Program-made: the position numbers and the translations under genes
Assembly: GCA_944390585.1 (NCBI GenBank)
Contig: CALXQI010000015.1
Location: 62,001-126,000, forward strand
Direction: 5' to 3'
Source of the DNA: an uncultured Alphaproteobacteria bacterium
Lineage (GTDB): Bacteria > Pseudomonadota > Alphaproteobacteria > RUG11792
DNA: 64,000 nt
Shown: one piece after another, positions 21,856 to 30,435 of the stretch
How positions within the stretch are numbered: the first letter of the stretch is position 1
How the letters are laid out: every line of letters starts with the position of its first letter
Notes under the pieces: generated by a model
Database searches by the model: none
What the model was told of the DNA's origin: nothing
Seen by the model: the letters and a program-made list of their open reading frames with translations, nothing else

Positions 21856-22227
21856 ATGTATGCAGATAAAGTTTTATTAATTTTTTTCATGTCAAAGATT
21901 GTTTTTAAATCAGTCTCAAAAGTATTTACAATGACTTTTTTATTAGGCTTGACAACGGTTCCTGTTAATGTTTTGACAGTGTGTGCGCTTGCAAAACCAG
22001 GTGTTGCTTACTTATTTCTTTTTCCACTGTTTATTGGTGTAAGTGTTTGGCTATTTATAAAAGTTGCAAGATGGATTGCAAAACAGATGCAGGGGTCAAA
22101 AGCTTGTGAAGAAGAGATGCGTTGGTACGAATATTGCTATGTAGTTGGAAGTGGGTTGATATGGTTTGGCTTTCTTTTGTGCGAAGTTGCTCTAGGTATT
22201 ATAAATGTGGTTAATCACATGCATTGA
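21856..22227 (+). CDS. Small membrane protein of unknown function
   Basis: About 123 residues from ATG 21856 (another ATG at 21889 gives MSKIVFKSV). Two strong hydrophobic stretches form one hairpin-like block (about residues 20-65), followed by a basic amphipathic segment (KVARWIAKQMQGSKA) and a third membrane segment near the C-terminus (YVVGSGLIWFGFLLCEVALGI is slightly longer than the span). No family recognised. Codon use matches its neighbours. It precedes efp by about 80 nt on the same strand. Confidence 0.6.
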   Translation: MYADKVLLIFFMSKIVFKSVSKVFTMTFLLGLTTVPVNVLTVCALAKPGVAYLFLFPLFIGVSVWLFIKVARWIAKQMQGSKACEEEMRWYEYCYVVGSGLIWFGFLLCEVALGIINVVNHMH

Positions 22228-22304
22228 ACAAAATTATTCTTCTAAGACGTGTTTTGAAACTCAAGTATTTTATGCAATAATCATTGTGTTAGCTTCAATA
22301 ATTT

Positions 22305-22874
22305 ATGAGCATGAAGATTAGCGCAAATGATATGAAAATAGGAAATGTAATAGAGCATAACGGGAAATTGTGGATAGTTGTTAAAACTCAGCATGTTCAG
22401 CCAGGAAAGGGTGGGGCGTATATTCAGGCAGAACTAAAGGCTGTGGTTGAAGGGACAAAATTGAATGAGAGGTTTAGATCAGCTGACGCTGTGGAAAAGG
22501 TATATTTGGACGAGGCTGAGTATCAGTTTTTATACCAGGATGGAGAATCTTTGCATTTTATGAATCAGGCAACATATGAACAGATAGAATTACCAGCTGA
22601 TATTGTAGGAACTAGCGTTCGTTTTTTGTCTGAAAATATGATTGTTACTGTTTGTTCGTACAACGGTGCACCGATTAGTATAGAGTTGCCAAAGACTGTG
22701 ATTTTGGAGATTACAGAGGCAGAGCCTGTTGTTAAAGGACAAACAGCGGCTTCATCTTATAAGCCGGCGATGCTATCGAATGGTGTTAGGACAATGGTAC
22801 CGCAACACATTGAGGCTGGCACGAAAGTTGTTGTTAACACAGAAGACGGAAGCTATGTTGAGCGCGCAAAATGA
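22305..22874 (+). CDS. efp: Translation elongation factor P
   Basis: 189 residues, three beta-barrel domains. N-terminal KOW domain with HVQPGKGGAYIQAELK, whose lysine is the site modified by EpmA-type lysylation in some bacteria. The middle domain has YLDEAEYQFLYQDGE, and the C-terminal OB domain ends GTKVVVNTEDGSYVERAK. Rescues ribosomes stalled at polyproline. Start ATG at 22305, with a second ATG two codons on. rsmE follows 6 nt later. Confidence 0.97.
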   Translation: MSMKISANDMKIGNVIEHNGKLWIVVKTQHVQPGKGGAYIQAELKAVVEGTKLNERFRSADAVEKVYLDEAEYQFLYQDGESLHFMNQATYEQIELPADIVGTSVRFLSENMIVTVCSYNGAPISIELPKTVILEITEAEPVVKGQTAASSYKPAMLSNGVRTMVPQHIEAGTKVVVNTEDGSYVERAK

Positions 22875-22880
22875 TATTTT

Positions 22881-23579
22881 ATGAGACATATACCGAGATT
22901 CTTTATAACACAAAAGCCAGATTCCCTGGATGATGTATTGCTTCCTGATTGGCACAACTTACATGTTAGTACTGTGCTTAGAATGAGGGTTGGCGATGAT
23001 GTTGTAGTTTTTTCTCAAGAGATTGGTGAGTGGGCTGCGAGGCTTGTACATGTAAGAAGAGATAAAGTGGTGGCAAAATGTTACAAGCAAATAGCACAAC
23101 CGGTTGTGGAAGATAGGGTTGGAGTTGCATTTGGTGTAGTTAAAAATAGTAATATAAATATAATAGTTGAAAAATGTACAGAGCTTGGCGTAACTGATTT
23201 TTACCCAATTATAACTGATTATACAAATAACAAAGTTATTAATACTGAAAAATTGCAGAAGATTGCTATTTTTGCTGCAGAGCAATGTGGCCGTATTTCT
23301 GTTCCAGTTTGCCACGATGTGCAAACGTTAATCAGCCTTTTGGAACAGGATTTTACATTTTTTACCGCGCTAGAACGGAAAAAATGTGATGCGTGCCTGA
23401 ATTTTCCAAGAGAGTGTTGCTTTATTGTTGGGCCGGAGGGCGGCTTTTCTGAAAGAGAAGTTATCGCGCTAAAAGAAAAAACAACTGTGCTGACGTTATC
23501 GCATAATGTTTTGCGCACAGAAACTGCCGCTATTGCATGTCTGTCTGCATTTAATTTCATTAGGACTAATAATACTTAG
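22881..23579 (+). CDS. rsmE: 16S rRNA (uracil-1498-N3)-methyltransferase
   Basis: 232-residue SPOUT enzyme. N-terminal PUA-like part (RFFITQ, HVSTVLRMRVGDDVVVF) and C-terminal knotted SAM domain with EKCTELGVTDFYPI, AAEQCGR, IVGPEGGFSEREV and LRTETAAIACLSAF. Methylates U1498 in the 30S decoding region. Forms an operon with efp. Confidence 0.95.
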   Translation: MRHIPRFFITQKPDSLDDVLLPDWHNLHVSTVLRMRVGDDVVVFSQEIGEWAARLVHVRRDKVVAKCYKQIAQPVVEDRVGVAFGVVKNSNINIIVEKCTELGVTDFYPIITDYTNNKVINTEKLQKIAIFAAEQCGRISVPVCHDVQTLISLLEQDFTFFTALERKKCDACLNFPRECCFIVGPEGGFSEREVIALKEKTTVLTLSHNVLRTETAAIACLSAFNFIRTNNT

Positions 23580-23667
23580 TAACGATTACATTGTATAGAA
23601 TTGTTTTTTTAATGTATTTCTTTGTAAATGGCATAGATTTTGATGTATTGTCGTTGTAGGAGATTAG

Positions 23668-24017
23668 GCAAGCCAGTATGTAGTAATACTTGTATTATCA
23701 AGAGGGAATTACAAATATCACGGTATTGCTTATGCAAACAGTTACTTATATTTAGCCTATTACACAGTGCAAGGCACAAGAGGTATAATAGATGTATTTG
23801 CCAAAGTTGATACAAACGAGCAAGAAAATGTTTATGAGTTTAATCAACTATTTCGATAGATTTAAAAATTGAGTTTGGTAATAATACTGTCCTCGATGTT
23901 AGACAGACTAATGGTGGTGCAGGAGTTATCGTAAAGGAAGAATGGCAACAACTCAAGAAACAGAATTTATACAGCATCAAAGAGCATGGAAAAAGAATCA
24001 GACCTATAAATGAGTAA
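23668..24017 (+). pseudogene. Frameshifted gene remnant in the mobile island
   Basis: Two adjacent coding-like frames read as one protein if one base is compensated at the TTT near 23851. The first (23668-23859) contains GNYKYHGIAYANSYLYLAYY and QGTRGIIDVFAKVDTNEQE. The second (about 23853-24017) contains SIDLKIEFGNNTVLDV and EEWQQLKKQNLYSIKEHGK, ending in TAA. No family recognised. It lacks a start codon and is probably a decayed 3' part of an acquired gene. Confidence 0.55.
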
Positions 24018-24239
24018 ATAATGTATTCAATGCGTAATTGTTTCGATTTTTATTGGTTGTTGTTGATTTGAGTACAAAAATTCTTCACAATTAATATTTT
24101 TTTAACAAATGCTATTTTTTTATAAAACACCACATATCTTGTTTAGAAGATGAGATATAAGAGATGAAGCGTATAATTGAAGATTATGTGCGGCTCTACG
24201 GGCCATACCGAAGATACGATTCAGATGCGTTCTGAGCAT

Positions 24240-24254
24240 ACCACAAAATGTGGT
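24240..24254. promoter_or_regulatory. 15-bp palindrome, possible operator upstream of the ImmA gene
   Basis: ACCACA-AAA-TGTGGT, a perfect inverted repeat 40 bp before the start of the ImmA/IrrE gene and before its ribosome site AATAGGAGG. The position fits an operator for the Xre-type repressor that usually partners ImmA, but no such gene is seen here. A promoter is not clear. Confidence 0.4.
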
Positions 24255-24294
24255 AAAATGTAAAAAAAAGTATAAAAAATAATAGGAGGTAGAT

Positions 24295-24813
24295 ATGGCA
24301 AATAACAAAGTAACAAATGCTGTTAACAAGCTCTTTGCCAAAATTGGAGACGGATTTAAAAGAGTGCCTGTGCCGGTAGTAGACATAGCTGAGGCTTTGG
24401 CATTTAGAGTCCATGTGTTAATTCCTGAAAATATTGAAGAAGAATATGTTTCTGGTATTGTCATGTATGACAAACACACAATTTATGTAAACGAGAACGA
24501 CTCCTTTGAAAGACAAAGATTTACTATTGCTCACGAAATAGGACACATAGTGCTAGAACATAATGTTGGTAAAGGGAAAGAGCATATTGATACACGCATG
24601 AAAATACATGACCCAATCGAAAGTGATATACGTGAAATTGAGGCAAACCAGTTTGCAGCAGAATTGATAATGCCAGAGGATGAGGTACGTGACTTTTGGA
24701 ATGATGTAAAAGATATTAGACGCTGTGCTAAATATTTCGCTTGTTCGTTTACTGCGATGGAATCGCGCTTAACTAATTTGAGATTAATCAAAAAGGTGGT
24801 TTATGAAATTTGA
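24295..24813 (+). CDS. ImmA/IrrE family metallo-endopeptidase
   Basis: 172 residues with zinc site HEIGHIVLEHN (HExxH, about 81-91) and the downstream EIEANQFAAELIMP segment that supplies the third ligand Glu. Such proteases cleave Xre-family repressors in ICEs and prophages, or act in toxin-antitoxin pairs. A strong AGGAGG lies 6 nt before the ATG. It sits in a short island between rsmE and surE with decayed genes, which supports a mobile origin. The 3' end overlaps the next gene by 11 nt. Confidence 0.9.
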   Translation: MANNKVTNAVNKLFAKIGDGFKRVPVPVVDIAEALAFRVHVLIPENIEEEYVSGIVMYDKHTIYVNENDSFERQRFTIAHEIGHIVLEHNVGKGKEHIDTRMKIHDPIESDIREIEANQFAAELIMPEDEVRDFWNDVKDIRRCAKYFACSFTAMESRLTNLRLIKKVVYEI

Positions 24814-25102
24814 TAATAATAAAAATATAAAGTTTTCAAAAAGTATAAAAAGAGAAAGTGCTGTTAATTGGTTACGGGATTTAGAATATGTTTCTAAAAA
24901 TTATCCAGGCGTTGCGTTCGCTTTGATATTTCTGGGAGTCGTAGCTTGCGTGCTTTTTCTTTGGATCTTTAGTGGAACAATTGAAAACAATATAGCAAGT
25001 ATAAAGGATCGTTTGAACTTTGTTTCAATTGAATCTACTAATTTAAAATCTGATATATTGGAATTGCAAAAAGAATTAAGAAAAATAAAAAAAGGAAGCT
25101 AA
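24803..25102 (+). CDS. Small single-pass membrane protein coupled to the ImmA protease
   Basis: 99 residues: basic N-terminus, one membrane segment (about 36-57, VAFALIFLGVVACVLFLWIF), and a C-terminal heptad-like helix (SIESTNLKSDILELQKELRK). Ribosome site AAGGTGG before the ATG, inside the protease gene. No family recognised. The 11-nt overlap and shared strand make it a co-expressed partner of the protease. Confidence 0.65.
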   Translation: MKFDNNKNIKFSKSIKRESAVNWLRDLEYVSKNYPGVAFALIFLGVVACVLFLWIFSGTIENNIASIKDRLNFVSIESTNLKSDILELQKELRKIKKGS

Positions 25103-25132
25103 CCAATTAAATTAATTATTGCTACTTTTGTT

Positions 25133-25321
25133 GTGCATGTCTTGCTAAAATCCATGGCTATATGGGGAGACGGTTCAGGAGTCAACAGACTACGTAGCAT
25201 TAAAAGACGTTTGGACAGGTTTGAAGAAAAATCTATTGAAAGGATGTCAGTATGGCAAATGTTTCTTCTCTCTTACAATCATGTTTTAAAATTATGTGGC
25301 ATAATGCGTATGCAATGGTAA
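25133..25321 (+). CDS. Doubtful 62-residue ORF in the mobile island
   Basis: Starts on GTG-like context with no ribosome site. The middle (NRLRSIKRRLDRFEEKSIER) has a plausible basic helical composition, suggesting the remnant of a phage-type gene, but there is no family match. Low confidence. Confidence 0.25.
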   Translation: MHVLLKSMAIWGDGSGVNRLRSIKRRLDRFEEKSIERMSVWQMFLLSYNHVLKLCGIMRMQW

Positions 25322-25476
25322 GATTTTGTCGTTTAATAAATGCCGATTCATTTACATAAATCTTTTTTCTCGTATACAACCATACCAGAAATATATTTAT
25401 TTTCTAGACAGAGCACTACTTCAGAATTCTGATTCTAAACTTTTGAGTTTCTACTTCAAGGCAGTGTGGTTTTTCT

Positions 25477-25542
25477 TTAAATCGCTGTGTGTACTAATTC
25501 TTGCATGAAGTGTGCAAGCAAATCTTCGTAATCTCTATTCAT
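25477..25542 (-). CDS. 21-codon micro-ORF overlapping the preceding micro-ORF
   Basis: ATG AAT AGA overlaps the stop of the 45-residue ORF upstream by 8 nt. The peptide MNRDYEDLLAHFMQELVHTA is acidic and helical. It would be translationally coupled. Without comparison it may be chance. Confidence 0.25.
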   Translation of the reverse strand: MNRDYEDLLAHFMQELVHTAI

Positions 25543-25672
25543 ATCTTTTGTTTTGTTTCTGTAACATCTCGAGCTCTTGATTCTCAAACAATCTGTCAAA
25601 CGTCTCAGCAACTACAGTACCTGCACATGCAACTACTGCCTTTACATTGTTTATTACTTTTTTGATTTGCAT
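25535..25672 (-). CDS. 45-residue ORF in the mobile island
   Basis: Starts ATG after GTAGGAGAAATATC, a good ribosome site. The peptide begins MQIKKVINNVKAVVACAGTV and ends ELEMLQKQNKRYE: an amphipathic or hydrophobic start and a charged helix. No family recognised. It belongs to a run of tiny overlapping minus-strand frames (25794-25477). Confidence 0.4.
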   Translation of the reverse strand: MQIKKVINNVKAVVACAGTVVAETFDRLFENQELEMLQKQNKRYE

Positions 25673-25794
25673 GATATTTCTCCTACATCAATAACTGGAG
25701 GTCTTTTCTCCTGATGTAGGTAGAGAGAAAAGACCATACAATAATCCCTACTCTGTTTTCTTACTGCTGAAAATGGAATAGAAATTACACTCAT
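25654..25794 (-). CDS. 46-residue ORF in the mobile island
   Basis: ATG at 25794 with weak GTAGG upstream, reading MSVISIPFSAVRKQSRDYC and so on, overlapping the next micro-ORF start by 19 nt. The middle is encoded by an 11-bp-stem hairpin, so either the hairpin or the peptide may be the functional element. Low confidence. Confidence 0.25.
   Translation of the reverse strand: MSVISIPFSAVRKQSRDYCMVFSLYLHQEKRPPVIDVGEISCKSKK
25700..25735. promoter_or_regulatory. Hairpin with 11-bp stem plus flanking CCTACATCA repeats
   Basis: GGTCTTTTCTC (25700-25710) pairs perfectly with GAGAAAAGACC (25725-25735) across a 14-nt loop. The loop holds TGATGTAGG, which is complementary to CCTACATCA at 25682-25690 and again at 25802-25810. 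So two competing foldings are possible. It lies just upstream of the ribosome site of the 45-residue ORF. Confidence 0.5.
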
Positions 25795-25795
25795 T

Positions 25796-26090
25796 TTTAT
25801 ACCTACATCATACAAAGCCCCTTTGCTTTGCAGTTATATATTAGCACATAAGTTTGATGGACGTCAGGCATTCCTTACGTTCTAAGACAATATATCTTCA
25901 ATAAAATGCAAAAATCTTATCAATCATGTTTTACCTGAAGCAATTATGTGTGAATTCAATTTGTGAGAACTAAGAGATGAGTTTAAAGCTCTGGCATTTT
26001 GAAAAAACATTTTTCAATTTATGCACGAAAATGTACATAATTTTTCTAATAAATGTTAGACTCTTCGAGGAACTTTTAGCAAGCTGATTT
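25796..26090. other. Non-coding spacer before surE
   Basis: About 295 bp; apart from one CCTACATCA copy at 25802, no gene, RNA or repeat is seen. It must hold the surE promoter. Confidence 0.4.
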
Positions 26091-26855
26091 ATGAAAATAC
26101 TCATAAGCAACGATGATGGTATAGGACGTCCTGGTATTCTTGCATTAGAAGAGGCTGCAAAGCGCATAACACAGGATGTGTACGTTGTTGCCCCTAGCAA
26201 CAATAAAAGTGGTGCATCACATGCCATGACGCTTATGGCCCCATTACGGATTGTAAAGTATGACGATTTACATTACGCTGTGACAGGGACACCAACGGAC
26301 TGTATCATTATGGCTATGAGGTATATTTTGGATGATGTTCCAGATTTGGTACTGAGCGGTGTTAATTATGACTCTAACCTTGCGGAAGACATAATGTACT
26401 CTGGCACTGTTGCTGCTGCTATGGAGGGGTGCGTTTTTGGAATTAATTCTATTGCTCTTAGTCAGGCGCTTGACAAGCAAGGTACAGCAAATTGGGATGT
26501 AACAAAAGAGGTTGCGTACGATACTTTAAAAACAGTACTAGATAGGTACGAGTTTAAAAAAAATATCTTTCTGAACATAAATTTTCCATTTGTTACAAAA
26601 AAAGAAGATATAAAAGGCATCAATATTACTTCGCATGGGATGCGAGATAGAGTTGAAGATTGTATTATCAGGTCTATTGATCCAAGAGGGCTGGAATACT
26701 TTTGGATGGGAAGCGCTGATTATAGAAAAAACAATACATGCATGGATACAACAGTAGATTTGGGTGCAATAAATAATGGATATATCTCCATTACACCTAT
26801 TGCGCTTGGCATGACTGCATTAAGTGAAATCAAGAATCTGCAGGAGATTCTGTAG
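26091..26855 (+). CDS. surE: 5'/3'-nucleotidase SurE
   Basis: 254-residue metal-dependent nucleoside monophosphatase. Signatures: MKILISNDDGIGRPGI (metal Asp pair), VVAPSNNKSGASHAMTL (phosphate loop Ser), VTGTPTDCI and LVLSGVNYDSNL. Start ATG 26091. Its final codons (KNLQEIL-stop) recur twice in the tandemly duplicated spacer downstream. Confidence 0.95.
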   Translation: MKILISNDDGIGRPGILALEEAAKRITQDVYVVAPSNNKSGASHAMTLMAPLRIVKYDDLHYAVTGTPTDCIIMAMRYILDDVPDLVLSGVNYDSNLAEDIMYSGTVAAAMEGCVFGINSIALSQALDKQGTANWDVTKEVAYDTLKTVLDRYEFKKNIFLNINFPFVTKKEDIKGINITSHGMRDRVEDCIIRSIDPRGLEYFWMGSADYRKNNTCMDTTVDLGAINNGYISITPIALGMTALSEIKNLQEIL

Positions 26856-27276
26856 TATTGGCTTGTATTTGATATGTATTAGTTTATATTTGGATATATT
26901 TTCTTCTCGTATGGCATGATGGCTGCTGACAATAGTTGCAGAAGCTAAATGTGTTATTTTTTAGACATTGCTATTGTATTTTTTGTACAATCATTTTGCT
27001 TGTATCACAAATTGAGCAATGTCAGGAGATTCTGTAGTATTGATTTGTACTTGGCGTTGTATTTTTTACTTGGTTGGCAAGCAGAATTAAGAATCTGTAA
27101 TAGATTCTGTAGTATTGGTTTGTATTTGATATGTATTAGTTTGTATTTTGGATATATTTTCTTCTCGTATGGCATGATGGCTGCTGACAATAGTTACAGA
27201 AGCTAAATATGTTATTTTTTAGACATTGCTATTGCATTTTTTGTACAATCATTTTGCTTGTATCACAAATTGAGCA
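26832..27276 (+). repeat. Tandem duplication of the surE-nuoN spacer including the surE tail
   Basis: The long unit, from the surE end (AAGAATCTGCAGGAGATTCTG, then TAG) through ATATTTTCTTCTCGTATGGCATGATGGCTGCTGACAATAG to ACAAATTGAGCAATGT, occurs at 26832-27022 and again at about 27089-27278. A shorter partial unit between them starts at 27023 with CAGGAGATTCTGTAG. The second long copy ends exactly at the nuoN start (AGCAATGTATAGC), whereas the first has the same AGCAATGT fused to CAGGAG. Confidence 0.95.
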
Positions 27277-28779
27277 ATGTATAGCATCAAATATCTTGTA
27301 CCAGAAATGCTAACTGCATTTTCTATATGCTACATCACGTTTTCCTCTTTATTTGTTTGTAATAAAAAGGTTGCTGTTGCGTCATACAAAGTAACATTTT
27401 TTACGCTATTTGGTTGTATAGCAATACTACTTGCTTATATATCACTGCATATTAATACAAAAGATTCAATTACACATTTTAACAGCATTGTTTACTACAG
27501 TAAGCTTGTTTTGTGTATTGGTGTACTTTTGTGGCTTGTTTTAAATAAACATGAGTTAATGCAGTTGCAATACATAAATTTATTTTTTCTGTCATTGCTT
27601 ATTCTGATATTTTCTATTATGGGGATGTTGTCAACGTTTAATTTATTAATAATACTTTTATTTGGAGAGATGTACTCACTTTCTTTTGGAATAATTGTTA
27701 TGTGTACGAATGATTTAAGAGCTGGGATCAAATACATTACAATTTCAACAATAATGTCTGCAATATTCTTGTATGGTATTAGTATTTTTTATACATACTT
27801 TGGATCATTATCAATAGCAAATATAAATGTTAAAGTTCTTGATATTTCATCGCATATAATGGCAGCAACATTTTTATTGCCATACATATTATTTAAAATC
27901 AATGCAGTGCCATTTCATGCCTGGATAATAGATTTATACAGTAAAACAAAAATTTTGATTATTTCTCTTATTGATACTGTTACAAAATTTGCAATTTTTT
28001 GCTTTATTACATATTTTATGCTTGAAACATGTAAACAACATATTTTGTTTATTTGCAATTTTCTTTTTATACCAGCAATATTATCAATGTTAATTGGCGG
28101 TATTACACCAATTGTTGTACAAGATTTTAAAAAGTTTATAGCATACTCGTCTATTGGCCACATAGGGCTTGCAATTGCAATACTATCAATATCTGGGTAT
28201 AAAAGCTTTGTATACAGTCTTATATACATGTTTATGTATATAATATCGTCATTTTGTTTTTTTATTGGAGTAGTAAAAGCAAATAGATTATCTGAAATTA
28301 ATAATATAAATGATCTTGATACTCTTTCAGAAAAGTGTCCTGCGTATGCTGGAACAATCGTTGCTGGGTTAATTTCTATGAGTAGCTTGCCTCCATTTGC
28401 AATTTTTTTGCCAAAATTGGGTATTTTTACATACATGATACAAACAAAAAATTGGGTATTACTTTATACAACAATCTTGTATAGTATATTGACAGTTTGT
28501 TACACAGTTCGTATTATTAAACATGTGTACTGGAAAAATCGTGCCAAAACTGGCGTATGCACCAGCAATGGTAAAATAACATGTGCTATAACAATTTTTA
28601 TATTAGTAATAATTAATGTTTACTTTTTTTCTATTAAAAATTCAATAGCGCATATGGTATTAGAGCAATATATAAGACATAACATTGAGCAAAATATTAA
28701 ACTACGCGATATATATGATGTTGTTAAGCAAACCTTTATTCCAGATTACTCACTAATTTATAACGGAAAGCGTAAGTAA
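27277..28779 (+). CDS. nuoN: NADH-quinone oxidoreductase subunit N-like
   Basis: 500-residue proton-channel subunit of complex I with about 13-14 membrane segments. NuoN hallmarks: LLFGEMYSLSFGIIV (key Glu in TM5), LFKINAVPFHAWIIDLY (key Lys and PFH-W-D, near 205-221), DFKKFIAYSSIGHIG, and SMSSLPPFAIFLPKLGIF. The usual YEGAPTP loop after PFHxW is replaced by YSKTKIL. Start ATG at 27277 sits at the end of the duplicated spacer. Unlike in most genomes, it is separated from nuoM. Confidence 0.85.
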   Translation: MYSIKYLVPEMLTAFSICYITFSSLFVCNKKVAVASYKVTFFTLFGCIAILLAYISLHINTKDSITHFNSIVYYSKLVLCIGVLLWLVLNKHELMQLQYINLFFLSLLILIFSIMGMLSTFNLLIILLFGEMYSLSFGIIVMCTNDLRAGIKYITISTIMSAIFLYGISIFYTYFGSLSIANINVKVLDISSHIMAATFLLPYILFKINAVPFHAWIIDLYSKTKILIISLIDTVTKFAIFCFITYFMLETCKQHILFICNFLFIPAILSMLIGGITPIVVQDFKKFIAYSSIGHIGLAIAILSISGYKSFVYSLIYMFMYIISSFCFFIGVVKANRLSEINNINDLDTLSEKCPAYAGTIVAGLISMSSLPPFAIFLPKLGIFTYMIQTKNWVLLYTTILYSILTVCYTVRIIKHVYWKNRAKTGVCTSNGKITCAITIFILVIINVYFFSIKNSIAHMVLEQYIRHNIEQNIKLRDIYDVVKQTFIPDYSLIYNGKRK

Positions 28780-28821
28780 TCTATATAATTATATTAATAA
28801 ATGGATAAGGTAAGCAGGTAC

Positions 28822-30192
28822 TTATAAACAGAAAAACCAAATGCATACAATAATAACAGCGTTTAAAAACCCTATACTCATCCACTTTAATGCACTTGTA
28901 TACCCAGTGCTGTATAACAAAATAGAAGCAGGACCAGAATAATAGCTTAAAACAGATGATGCGGTACTAAACACAGCAAGTGTTGTTATTATAGTGTGTT
29001 TGTCAATTCCAAAAGCAACGCCTGTTATAACAAATGGCATATTTAATGCTAAAATTTTTGTTCCTTCCCCAGAAAAGAAGTATGAAGAAAGGAAGTAAAT
29101 CAAGGAAAGCGCATATAATCTTGCATGTTGTGGAAAAACTGCAACCAACTCAGCAATTTTTGTGTTAAACCAATCTATAGCTCCGTATTCTACAAGACAA
29201 TTTATGTATGAAATTAAGAAACCAAGCATAAAAAACATATTTATTGTAGAAAAATCAGAAAAACAATCTTTTATTGTAACAATATTTAGAACTAAAAATA
29301 TGCACAATCCAATAATAGTTGTTGTAATAATAGGAATATCAATATAGCCAGAAAAAATCCATAAAAGTAGCATAATTGCAAATACAGCAATAATAATTTT
29401 TTCTTGTTTATTTAGCGCTGGCATATTACTTAATTTATCTGAAATATTTTTTCTTAATACACTGAAATTACTGACGCTTGGGCGAATTATAAAATACAAG
29501 ACTACTGGTATAACAAACATAATAAGGCAGTAAGGTATAATGCGCTCTCCTACCCATGATAACCAGGTGATATTTACTCCTTGTTGTTTTGCTATTTGGA
29601 CAATAACTGAGTTTGAAACCATAGCGGTTATAAACAATCCGCTGCAAATTGCGCTTGCTGATGTGTATACAAGTGAAAGAAAACTTCCAACATGCCTTTC
29701 TCGTGTAAGATTACCTTCGCTCGTACACTGTGCTAAGGATTCTACAATTGGCAATCCAACGCTTGCAGCTCTGGCCGTATTACTTGGAATAATAGCTGCT
29801 AGTACAGCCTCTGTAGACATTATTCCATACGCCAATCCAAGTATATTTCTTCCAAAAATTTTGATAAAAAAATAAGCGATTCTCACACCAATCGTTGTTT
29901 TATTGATTGCTTTTGTACACCCCAAGATGAACAATAACAGCCATGGAACATTAGAGCCAAAGCCAGTAAAAGCTTGTGTTTCAATATTTATTATATTAAA
30001 AATGCTAGCAAAAAATATAGATACAAGTAAAATATAATATATAGGTGCGATATTACACACTATGCTAAATATTGTAGCGCCAAACAAAACTAGCATACGC
30101 CATGCTTGAAGTGTCATACCGCTTGGTTCTGAAAAGCAAAACGATAAAACTGCCCAAACGGCGATTATAGATATGATACGTATAATTTTCAA
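28822..30192 (-). CDS. Divalent anion:sodium symporter (DASS/SLC13) family transporter
   Basis: 456 residues, about 11-12 membrane segments. The first conserved SNT-type motif is seen in AAIIPSNTARAASVGLPIV (near 135-153); the second region includes SGPASILLYSTGY near the C-terminus. Family members import dicarboxylates (malate, succinate, 2-oxoglutarate) with sodium or by exchange, which would suit an intracellular bacterium feeding on host intermediates; the substrate is inferred only. Single gene, convergent with nuoN. Confidence 0.87.
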   Translation of the reverse strand: MKIIRIISIIAVWAVLSFCFSEPSGMTLQAWRMLVLFGATIFSIVCNIAPIYYILLVSIFFASIFNIINIETQAFTGFGSNVPWLLLFILGCTKAINKTTIGVRIAYFFIKIFGRNILGLAYGIMSTEAVLAAIIPSNTARAASVGLPIVESLAQCTSEGNLTRERHVGSFLSLVYTSASAICSGLFITAMVSNSVIVQIAKQQGVNITWLSWVGERIIPYCLIMFVIPVVLYFIIRPSVSNFSVLRKNISDKLSNMPALNKQEKIIIAVFAIMLLLWIFSGYIDIPIITTTIIGLCIFLVLNIVTIKDCFSDFSTINMFFMLGFLISYINCLVEYGAIDWFNTKIAELVAVFPQHARLYALSLIYFLSSYFFSGEGTKILALNMPFVITGVAFGIDKHTIITTLAVFSTASSVLSYYSGPASILLYSTGYTSALKWMSIGFLNAVIIVCIWFFCL

Positions 30193-30322
30193 AATAAAAA
30201 ACTGATGATCTAAGACAAAGATTATACCACATCACATATTGGTCATAATTAAGCCAACAATGCTATGTTTACAATCTCATTAGATGAATTTACAACTGTA
30301 ACATCTTTGCTTTAATTATTTA

Positions 30323-30435
30323 AGAATTAGAATCAAAAATGTATTGCATGGATAGTTATAAATGAGGTCTTTTTATGAATATTAGGAATGTGTTGCTTGC
30401 GTGTGTTGGGTTGGTGAGCATCAGTTATGGAAGCA
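30323..30435 (+). repeat. Left arm of a perfect 113-bp inverted repeat
   Basis: Identical to the reverse complement of 35904-36016. It covers the upstream region (AGAATTAGAATC to GAGGTCTTTTT), the start codon and the first 20 codons (signal peptide) of the family 1 gene at 30375. Confidence 0.97.

Noticed and set aside
24120-24479. 119-codon minus-strand frame before the ImmA gene
   Set aside because: Overlaps the well-supported ImmA start and promoter; no family features.
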